A DNA stretch of 64,000 nt, from the NCBI GenBank assembly GCA_944548615.1, contig OX155957.1, positions 932,275-996,274 of the forward strand. Direction: 5' to 3'. Below, one piece after another: positions 55,690-64,000 of this stretch. Below the pieces are notes generated by a model. It saw nothing but the letters and a program-made list of their open reading frames with translations, was not told where the DNA came from and did no database searches. The position numbers and the translations under genes were made by a program. Within the stretch, counting starts at the first letter, position 1, and every line of letters begins with the position of its first letter. The stretch comes from Micropterix aruncella. Taxonomy: Eukaryota > Arthropoda > Insecta > Lepidoptera > Micropterigidae.

Positions 55690-56790
55690 ATGGCAGTACA
55701 ACCACGAGCGACGTGGACTTGAAGAAGTCTCTTTTGCGGGGAGATTACGACAGCAACAGTATGGCTCATGCTATTGGCCTTCAATGCCAGAATGATTGCA
55801 CAACAATTGGGGACTTTTGCATTCCGCCTCCAATGCACTGGAAGGTAATGCTCTATGACTGGACACCAGTGATGCTGAAATTTTATTTGAATGCCTTTCA
55901 GCATACACTTCCAGACCCCAGTAACCTCACTCGTTGGAGCTTTACCGAGGATAGTTCCTGTCCCCTCTGTAGCAATACCCCTTGCACAGCTAGACACATT
56001 CTAGCTGGCTGCAAGGTGGCCTTAGATCAAGGACGGTACACTTACCGCCATGACAAAGTTCTCGCTGTTATTCGCGAGGTAATTAGTCTCTCAGTGGCTC
56101 GTGCCAACAAGGGTTTGACAGTATCCTCCAAACCCCCAATACAGTTTGTGCGGGATGGCTCTAAAGGCAAGAAACATTTAACTACAAAACCTTTCTCAAT
56201 AATTGAGAAAGCTACAGATTGGATTCTGTAGGTTGATTCGGTCTCTAAGCAGTATAAATTCCCTGAAAGTCTCGGATGCACAGCCCTCCGTCCAGATATA
56301 ACTCTTTACTCTCTATCTCGGAAGGTGGCCCTTATTGTAGAATTAACTGTTCCATGGGAATCAAACATCCCAAAAGACCACGAGTACAAATTAAATAAAT
56401 ACCATGATCTTGCAAATGCCGTAACCCGGAACGGCTTCACTGTTCACCTTCACGCTGTCGAAGTTGGCGCTCAAGGCCTGCCAGCTAAATCTCTATTTCA
56501 CCTCTTTAAAGATCTTGGCCTTTCCAGAAAAATAATCAACTCTTTCTTAGAAAAATTATCTAAAACTGCGATTTGCGCATCTCAAATTCTATGGCTTCGA
56601 AGGGGGAGTGAACGGGTGGTAAGGGGAACGCTCACATGTGGCAAGACAGCTGTCCTAAACCTACCACAGCCGGTTCGTAAGTCCGGAATACACTGCTCAC
56701 CCCCCAGAAGTGTAAAAAAATAGTATTATGATGGGGCCCAACTCCGGTCGGTGAATTCCATGGCAGCTCCGTTTGTATTTATTTATATAT
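55690..56790 (+). pseudogene. R2-type LINE, copy 1, C-terminal part
   Basis: Starts within the RT-distal region (DVDLKKSLLRGDYDSNSM). It has the zinc motif CPLCSNTPCTARHILAGC (CCHC) and then the restriction-like endonuclease region with LIVELTVPWESNIP and YKLNKYHDLANAV. A TAG at 56229 and a small indel near 56295 break the frame. The ORF ends at 56720, followed by a 3' UTR with GGTCGGTGAATTCCATGGCA. These enzymes cut target DNA and prime reverse transcription from it. Confidence 0.82.
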
Positions 56791-56839
56791 ATGGCGCACT
56801 CCATTTACAAATCTCGCCATTATGCACAAAATCGGTTGT

Positions 56840-56980
56840 ATCACCCCCCCCCTCTCCCCCCGCAACCGATAGGCTATCACCCCCGTCCCGCTGCCCCCCC
56901 CCCCCCTCCTGGATAGCAAATATAGGTAGTGGATAAATTTGCAGTATTTTTTAGTATTTCCGTGGTATTAAAATAGTTTT
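56840..56980. repeat. C-rich tract repeat, copy 2
   Basis: Poly-C tracts with CCCCCTCCTGGATA, then TTTCCGTGGTATTAAAAT as in copy 1 at 46905. Confidence 0.55.
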
Positions 56981-57029
56981 TTTTTTTTTAATAATTAGTA
57001 TTTTCTTACATATGGCTGACTAAATATTT

Positions 57030-57230
57030 TTTGCAATGTTTGTATACAAGATATTCCAACCAAAATTTCACATTGAGATTTCAGTCCAACAAGGCATCTG
57101 TGTACCGAATTTCAAGTCTGTCACTACAATATTTAGAGATTGAAGTATGACTAGGGCGCCCTCTGGTGGACCGATTTCAACTACAATCTTTTCAACTCTT
57201 GCCATGATCGAACGATGCCTGAACGGGGAT
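57030..57230 (-). repeat. Family X, reversed short copy
   Basis: TTCCAACCAAAATTTCACAT, GGCATCTGTGTACCGAATTTCA and TTGAAGTATGACTAGGGCGC match 47712-47870. Confidence 0.6.
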
Positions 57231-57589
57231 TTTTATTGCCATTTCCCAGCTATCTCCTAGAGCACCGACATGCAGACGACACCTCACGTGCTGTCATCTG
57301 TCCTAAACTTACTTCTGACGACTGAAGGACCGTCAAATCGCTTCCAGAATCATGTATCGTATCGTCGCTTCAGAATCCGGTATCTGGATAACTATACTCA
57401 CTACTTATGCAAAGACGTATATGTCCTGGAACACGAGCAGCGAACGACAACCAAATTGCCAGTGGGCCAGAAGAATAGGAATTATGAAGATTGCTTGGAA
57501 TTACGACACATAAAATTCTCACAAATTATTACGATGTACCTGGGCTAAAGTATCAGGGGGGGAGAATTCCCACTACCTTAATCGAAACC

Positions 57590-60500
57590 CCACAAAACGA
57601 CATGGCGAAAATACCGGATCTTGTTTGCCCTTACTGTAAAAAGAAATATAAACGTCTGGCGTGGCTAAACAAGCATATTGCTGGGCATGATGATAGCGAC
57701 GCTGCACGGCAGTGTCTTAAACCGTCGCAAGGAGTCACGGACAGAGTCGAACCTCACACGTCCCTAGACTCCACATCTGCCCGCAGTTTGTCACCCGACC
57801 GGTCTCCACGACCTGCGCCAATCATATCTTTCCCTCCTCTAAAATTCCCTTCACTTGCAAAAGAGGATTTGGGAATTTCACAATAGTAATTTAACTTCAA
57901 TCCTTGACCACTCTGTGAACCATAATGCCCTTGCCAGTGTTCAACTGTCATCCTTCTAGGTGGCGGTCCATGAATACTTCTCGGGTGTTTACCCTAAATC
58001 TACCCATGTCGACCCGGTTTACAGAGAAAACGCATTCAAAGCAAAGCTCCATGGGCAGAAGCGGCTACTTCGTCGCCAGCTACGTGAAGCCAAGAAAGCC
58101 GGAGATAAGGCCCTCTGCCACAACTTCTCGCGCGCGTACCGCTCTATACTCAAACTGATACAGAGCGTAGCAACGCAAAACAAGCGTAAAGAAGCATTTC
58201 TCAAGTCCAAAGAGGAATCCCGGTTTGACAAAAACCGTTTTAACTACAGTAAAAAGGTTTTGACTGCCGCTAAGGGCACAATCCAAATCCCGGAAGAAAT
58301 GGCCACGGAATACTTTTCGACCACTTATGCGGATCCAATGCGGCTCCATACGTACAGCCCTCCTCCGGGCATTAAACCTCCGCACCTGCCTACAGTAGCT
58401 TTCGCCTCTCAATCCCCATATCTAGATGAGATTTTAAATCAAATAAAAAGGAAGCCGTCGGGCTCTACTCCGGGTCCCGATGGTATTCCCTACTTAGTGT
58501 ATAAAAAGTGCCCCTGCCTTCTGCAATATTTAGGATCCATCTTCCGACATATATGGAATAGCGGTGTAGTCCCACAGGATTTCGCCCGAGCGACAGTAAT
58601 CTTAATTCCGAAGGTCCCAGTTTGCACCGGACCAAAGGACGCTCGGCCCATTGCCCTGACAGATACTGTGGCCAAAATCTTTTTTGGCATAGTCCACATG
58701 AGGATGAGCGAATTCATGCACCGGAACGAGTACCTTGGAGTGTCAGTACAAAAAGGCTTCATGCGTGGCGTCTCAGGCTGCCTCGAGCACATTTCTCTCT
58801 TGGCTGCTGCCATTAAGGATGCGAGACAGCACGAACGCCAAATCAATGTATGCTGGCTCGACCTAGAGAATGCCTTTGGGTCAGTTCAGCACAGTCTCCT
58901 CCACTTTGCGCTCCGCTGGTACAACTTCCCACCTGTGGTGCGTGACATTGTAGCCTCCTACTACAACTGTCTGACGTTCCATGTTAAAACGCAAGAATGG
59001 ACTACCCCGGCTATATATCATATTCAATTGGACTGTTTCAGGGCTGTTGCCTCTCTCCGACGATATTCAATATCGTTTTCAATATACTGCTGGAAAGCCT
59101 GACCCAGTTCGACAAGAAGTGGGGTTACCGTTTTAAAAGACGGCCAATACACCTCGTCGTGCCTCGCTTTTGCCGACAACCTAACTTTTATCACCAGGAG
59201 CCCCAAGCAGCTTTCCCTGCTATTACAGAAAGTGGAGCTGTTCTGCGACTGGTCAGGCTGTATAAAAGTGAAGCCCTCCAAATGTTTTCGCCTTGGACTC
59301 GCCCGTATAGACACAAAATTTACGTCCTATGACCCAAAATTGGTCTATAAGGGCTCTATTATCTCCCCTTATAGACCCAAATAACCACTTCAAATTTCTT
59401 GGCAGGAAAATCACCTGCCAGGGAAAAGACCTCTCTGGCGATCATGTTATAGAACATTTCAATAGTTGCCTGGAAAAGATAGATAGATGCATTGCTAATT
59501 TCTGGCCCTTGTAAGGCTTGGATCTATGACAACTATCTAACTTCACATTTGTCATGGCCCTTTCTTATTTACGATTTCACCAAAACTCAACTGTCTCGTC
59601 TGGATGCACTGGTGACAGCTAGTTTAAAATCCTGGTTGTCCTTAGCCAAACCAGCTGACCCCTCAACTCTCTTCAGGTCCAAACACAATTTTGGGCTAGC
59701 TCTAAAACTGCCCTCTCTGCTCTACGCCAACTCCAGAATAACCAAAAATTCGATTCTAAGCAATTCCAGAGATCCGGCAATATCGAAGCACGTAGTAAGT
59801 GGCCGTAGTGAGTCAAATGATCTACAGACCCGCGTAGACTTCCACAAAAAGTTCTGAAATCAGCCAGAATGGCACTGGTCTGGGGTATGGCAGTACAACC
59901 ATGAGCGATGTGGACTTGAAGAAGTCTCTCTTGCGGAGAGATTACGACAGCAATAGTATGGCTCACGCTATTGGCCTTCAATGCCAGAATGATTGGACAA
60001 CAATTGGAGACTTTTGCATTCCTCCTCCAATGCACTGGAAAGTAATGTTGTACGACTGGACATCAGAGATGCTGAAATTTTATTTAAATGCCTTTCAGCA
60101 TACACTTCCAGACCCCAGTAACCTCGCTCGTTAGAGCTATGCCGAGGATAGTTCATGTCCTCTTTGTAGCAACACCCCTTGCACAGCTAGACATATTCTA
60201 GCTGGCTGCAAGGTGGCCTTGGATCAAGGACGGTACACTTATCGCCACGACAAAGTCCTTGCTGTTATTCGCGAGGTACTTAGCCTCTTAGTGGCTCGTG
60301 CCAACAAGGGCTCCACAGTATCCTCCAAACCCCCAATACAGTTGGTGCGGGTTGGCTCTAAAGGCAAAAAACATCTCACTGCAAAACCTTTCTCAATAAT
60401 CGAGAAAGCTTCAGATTGGATTATGGAGGTCGATTCGGTCTCTAAGCAGTATCAATTCCCTGAAAGTCTCGGATGCACAGCCATGCATCCAGATATAATA

Positions 60501-60660
60501 ACTCTTTACTCTCTATCTCGGAAGATGGTCCTTATCGTAGAATTAACTGTTCCATGGGAATCAAACATCCCAAAAGACCACGAGTACAAATTAAATAAAT
60601 ACCATGATCTCGCAAGTGCCGTCACCCGGAACGGCTTCACTGTTCACCTTCACGGGCCCG
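57590..60660 (+). pseudogene. R2-type LINE, copy 2, nearly full but frame-broken
   Basis: N-terminal C2H2 finger CPYCKKKYKRLAWLNKHIAGH (C-x2-C-x12-H-x4-H) near 57627. A stop at 57884 follows, then a long frame 57960-59000 with PSGSTPGPDGIPYLVYKKC, DARPIALTDTVAKIF and WLDLENAFGSVQHSLL. A frameshift near 59000 leads to LFQGCCLSPTIFN; another near 59160 leads to the catalytic box, which reads FADN instead of FADD. More breaks lie near 59340 and 59510, and a stop at 60132 precedes CPLCSNTPCTARHILAGC. The endonuclease part ends at 60653, where an internal deletion joins directly to the 3' UTR. Inactive. Confidence 0.85.
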
Positions 60661-60699
60661 ATTTTTGGTCGGTGAATTCCATGGCAGCTCCGTTTGTAT

Positions 60700-60990
60700 T
60701 TTATTTTTTTATTTTACAAACTAAACATCAACACAAATCTTCGAGGTCACAGCAAAAAACTCAACCGTGCAAAATTGAAGTCCTCGGCATTCTGCAAAAT
60801 AGAGTGTTGGACATATGGAATAAACTACCATTTCAAATGATTAATGTAAGCTCTGTCAATCAATTTAAAAATAGACTCAATTTGTGCCTGAAAACTTATT
60901 AATATTGTTTATGACAAACTTTACAAGACTTGAACTAGAAGTATCAGCAAAGTTGCCTGTCCAGAATAAAAAATAATAATAAGCGACCAG
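60700..60990 (+). pseudogene. LINE C-terminal fragment
   Basis: Encodes LGILQNRVLDIWNKLPFQMI then VNQFKNRLNLCLKTY-stop, the WN.LP...V..FK.RL ending typical of CR1/Jockey-type ORF2, followed by an AATAA-rich tail near 60966. It is joined behind the R2-type copy. Confidence 0.65.
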
Positions 60991-61194
60991 TAAATGAATA
61001 GCTCTTAATACAAAACGCCAATATCAATACACATTACTCTCAAATAAGAAACCACAGTGTAAAGGTGTCATTCCTAAGCCACGGCTGTGGCGACTTCAGC
61101 CGCACGACTCGAGGCACGCGGCTAGTCGTACGGCTGTAGCCGCCAGGTACATTCCTTAAAAGGGAGCGACTAGAGCAGTTGCATCTTGGACATC

Positions 61195-61298
61195 ATGACA
61201 GAGGGGGAAGAAGTTATTGTTGATGAAGCTGAAAAAGAACGAAAATCCACATTCATTGTACCTATCAAGATGCGAAGAGGGGTTTCAAACCCTGGTAA
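61195..61298 (+). other. Possible first exon, unrecognised
   Basis: ATG then an acidic start (TEGEEVIVDEAEKERK, VPIKMRRGVSNPG), ending at CCCTG|GTAATT, which could be a donor. Just upstream is a GC-rich dyad (CACGGCTGTGGCGAC ... GGCTGTAGCCGCC, 61078-61143) like a transposon end. No homologue recognised; may be part of a transposon gene. Confidence 0.2.
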
Positions 61299-61892
61299 TT
61301 TAATTTTCACAGCAATTTCGCTCCATACGTTATCTCTGACTTATTTTGGAGACTGTTCTAAGAGCTTCCCAATTTTTCCCTCTCAATCCACCGTATCTGA
61401 TATGACCGTTGTGTTGCCTTTATTGATGATATCGTGATACAGTTAGTGTCGTGTGCAAGTCGGGATTTCAAAAACCCTAAATAGGTATGTATTGCAAAAA
61501 TACAAAAAGCATAACAAACTTAAAACCTAACCTCTTCCAAAATCTTGTGGAGCGTTTTTGTCGGTAATAATTCTGGGTGAAGCAACATATCCAACGTCAA
61601 GCTATCCATTTTTAAGACGCTCTTATCACAGACTTATCGCTCTTATATTCCCCAAAATCAATTAAAATAAATACTTAAATAATACAAATGAGCAAACGTC
61701 CAAAACAACCGACCAAGGAAAATCAAAAAATGTCAATGTAGTGATGGGACGTCGGCGAGATCTATTACACAGAAATCGGCTTTGGTGATTGAAGTCGACT
61801 TTTATATTTAATATCAACAATAAATTCGTGCTTTCCACTTGCTACAAAATCTTAATTTAGTGTTCGTATTATTCATACGTTAGGTAACTTGA

Positions 61893-62573
61893 GAATTGTC
61901 AACTACTACGGGCGAACTCGCCACCCCAAGAAGTTATAAAGACAAGATAATTCTTTCAACCATGGGGTAAACCAGAGACTTAGATAATACAGTACACCTT
62001 CTAACTACGCCGAGGCCCGTGAGAGTCCAACTCCTTACCGCGAGGCATTGGGAAGTAAACCCAGCGGGACGACCTCCCACTCTCACTACGGATTCGGCCA
62101 GACTTCTCTGTTCTCCGGTCTGGTAACGGTTTTGACGTAGCTTGCACGGTCTCTACCTGACGTAATTGGTAATTCAGTTTTAATATATCGCGGACCGAGG
62201 CGGGCCGCCATTGTCACCGGAGAACGGGTGGTCAACGGATCGTTTCAAGGATATTGTCAGGTCGACAACTTCCCCCGCCCTTTAGAAAACATACGTCGCC
62301 ATACCCCCTCCACCCAGTTATTCGCTGGATTACGTAAGCGTGGCTGACATATCCTGGTACGGAAACCGCCCAGTTCCGCCCGAGGTTTTTTCTGAATCCG
62401 CACCCCAACCGACTCCGACTGCAGATTACAGCCGTAGCAGCTCACAGCGGCCTGGCCTGACAGGTTGTCAGTCTTCGAGGAGGCTACAGGATGGGAGTTG
62501 AACCGCGAGTTGGGCAGGCCAAGGTGTCATAAAAAATTGGCTATCACCACTCAAGCTACGCGGAGCCATTAGG
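61893..62573 (+). repeat. Family Y, copy Y7, most diverged
   Basis: Starts TTGTCAACTACTACGGGCGAA and ends GGAGCCATTAG. Shares TATCGCGGACCGAGGC, CGTTTCAAGGATATTGTCAG and CCCGCCCTTTAGAAAAC with the other copies at lower identity. Confidence 0.75.
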
Positions 62574-62799
62574 AACCGGGACGTAAGGTAACTATTAAAA
62601 TAACAAATATGTTACTTGTACATGCGACTTTCTTTGAGCCATCTTTAGTCGACTCGGGAATTCCATTGTTGTTCGCCGCTACAAAAATGACAGTTGAAAA
62701 ACAGCATTGCCATTGCCTACGATAAGGCCTAGATATGCATTCAGCTAAAATGAGTTGGGTCATACGCGTTGCGCGCACTGATCATATGGTTGCGCGTAT

Positions 62800-63020
62800 A
62801 AAGGGGCGAACACTCTCGGACGTGTCCGCTGCCGCGGCTTATGGACAGTATGCGCAGTCGTTTGGGACGTGGCTTGCCAGATTATCGGACGTCCGAAGCC
62901 TCGAGGTCGCGTCCGCGACTGACGTCCGATAATGTGCACGGCTCAGTAGAAATTCATTACACAGATCGTCGCGCCCATAAGCCGCGGCAGCGGACGCGTC
63001 CGAGTGTGTTCGCCTCTTAA
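62800..63020. mobile_element. Foldback MITE 1
   Basis: AAGGGGCGAACACTCTCGGA then CGTGTCCGCTGCCGCGGCTT ATGG is inverted at 62972-63019. Inner arms ATTATCGGACGTC also pair. Arms of about 45 bp, GC-rich, noncoding. Confidence 0.75.
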
Positions 63021-63028
63021 ACATGTGA

Positions 63029-63184
63029 TGGGCGTTTACACTCTCGCGCGAGGCGCGAGGCGAGACGCAAAACCATATCAGTAAACAAATGGAACGGAGG
63101 CAAAGCTTCTAACGAGCGTACAAAATGTTTACCTACTTGCTAGAAGCTTTCCCTCTGTTCCGTTTGTGAGTGTAAACACCCCCA
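63029..63184. mobile_element. Foldback MITE 2
   Basis: GGGCGTTTACACTC at the left, GAGTGTAAACACCCCC at the right; inner arms AAATGGAACGGAGG and AGCTTCTA pair with TAGAAGCT and CCTCTGTTCCGTTT. ATG flanks both sides, a possible 3-bp duplication. Confidence 0.7.
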
Positions 63185-63189
63185 TGACA

Positions 63190-63830
63190 GAGGGAGAGCA
63201 ACACATTGAACAGTATGTGAGATAATAGCACGGAAATATTCGTCGCGGGTTCCCTCACACCGGGAAGTACTAGCGGCGATCCGCATTGGCAAAGTCCTTA
63301 TTACAGAGGATATTCGTTAATGGTATTGGTAAGGCATATCTAGGCCATTATATATCGATGTTTATAGCGCCCTCTATTGTCCAGCAGTTGAAGCCATGTT
63401 CAAAGCCTTGGTAACATTACCAGTATCGACTGAAATACTGACGGTGCATAAAAGAAAGTAAGCGAAGCAGTGGCCGAGGAAAAAACCCAAAAAGATCTTT
63501 CATTCACAAATTTAATAACGTACATCTTTAATTTACAAATTACATATTCATCGTAATATACATAGACATAACCTTATAATATGTAGTACATAAAAAAATA
63601 TTAAGAATAATAATGTTAAAAACTGAAGTTTTTTATATTATATTACATTTTATTGTTATACAAGTACGCTAAAACATATTTTAAACATATAAGAAGTCAA
63701 AAAAAATGGGATTATTCTGTAGTAAATCAAGTGTAGTCAGTTTAAAAACAACGTAAAGATATAGAAGTCAAGAGCTAGCGACAAAAAAGTGCAAGAGTTT
63801 TGGAAAACCTGATACTTTCAGATGAGACAG
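63190..63830. other. Intergenic, no gene recognised
   Basis: AT-rich from 63480. No ORF or element that I can support. Confidence 0.4.
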
Positions 63831-63888
63831 TATTTTTACCATAGAATGCTGGGGTAGTCTTTTTACCATAGAATGCTGGGGTAGTCAG
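63831..63888. repeat. Direct tandem repeat, 28 bp x 2
   Basis: TTTTTACCATAGAATGCTGG then GGTAGTC occurs twice back to back. On the - strand the frame is open (TTPAFYGK twice), but there is no other sign of a gene. Confidence 0.85.
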
Positions 63889-64000
63889 CAGGCCAGATTT
63901 CGGGACACCTGGCGCTGGCATACTCAGAAAGGTGTAATTTTAATTAGTGGTTAAAACCCAAAGCGTTTTGGAAATCCTGAAAATTCATGAGTAGACAGTG

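Overview
The window looks like insect genomic DNA, most probably from a moth or butterfly. It is AT-rich, its genes have many introns, and it is densely packed with transposable elements. Several signs point to Lepidoptera: multi-exon CYP9-type cytochrome P450 genes, and Helitrons with a TCTATACTAATATTATAAA-type start and a CTAG end. There are also hAT, piggyBac-type and mariner remnants, and LINEs carrying either an apurinic or a restriction-like endonuclease. I see no rRNA, tRNA or CRISPR array, and nothing bacterial.

Host genes. Three CYP9-like P450 genes lie in tandem on the + strand. Gene A (590-2697) shows only its last three exons. Gene B (9858-14609) is intact: nine exons join into 525 codons plus stop, with every P450 signature present and one GC-AG intron. 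Gene C (30458-49899) is spread over 19 kb by transposons. I find eight of its nine exons; the exon carrying the K-helix ExxR motif is not visible. On the - strand, 52918-55440 holds the last two exons of an ashwin (C2orf49) homologue, a tRNA-ligase-complex subunit, recognised by a basic tail ending ITWP-stop. Two small - strand exons at 5185-5676 form the end of an unrecognised protein.

Layout. 1-2.7 kb: Helitron repeats and the gene A tail. 2.7-9.8 kb: A-B spacer with a piggyBac-type MITE, a hAT element with a perfect 8-bp target duplication, a mariner relic and a minisatellite. 9.8-14.6 kb: gene B. 15.2-27.6 kb: a nested stack in which an 8.4-kb Ty3/Gypsy element sits inside a LINE that sits inside repeat family Y. 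27.6-30.4 kb: family X repeat, a solo LTR, a foldback element and a (TA)n tract. 30.4-49.9 kb: gene C with introns full of MITEs, LINE pieces and families W, Z and Y. 50-54.6 kb: two copies of an 850-bp retroposon, one splitting a mariner relic within the ashwin intron. 55.7-60.7 kb: two decayed copies of an R2-type LINE. 61-64 kb: another family Y copy, two foldback MITEs and a short tandem repeat.

Most notable observations: (1) a textbook -1 frameshift signal in the Gypsy element (A AAA AAC, 5-nt spacer, perfect 12-bp stem); (2) near-identity of P450 genes A and B confined to the heme-binding exon, suggesting gene conversion; (3) gene C lacking its ExxR exon, with a pogo-like element ending 32 nt before the next exon; (4) a splice donor duplicated four times in gene C; (5) family Y, an unclassified structured repeat of about 640 bp without coding capacity. 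All calls are by eye; no search or alignment program was run.
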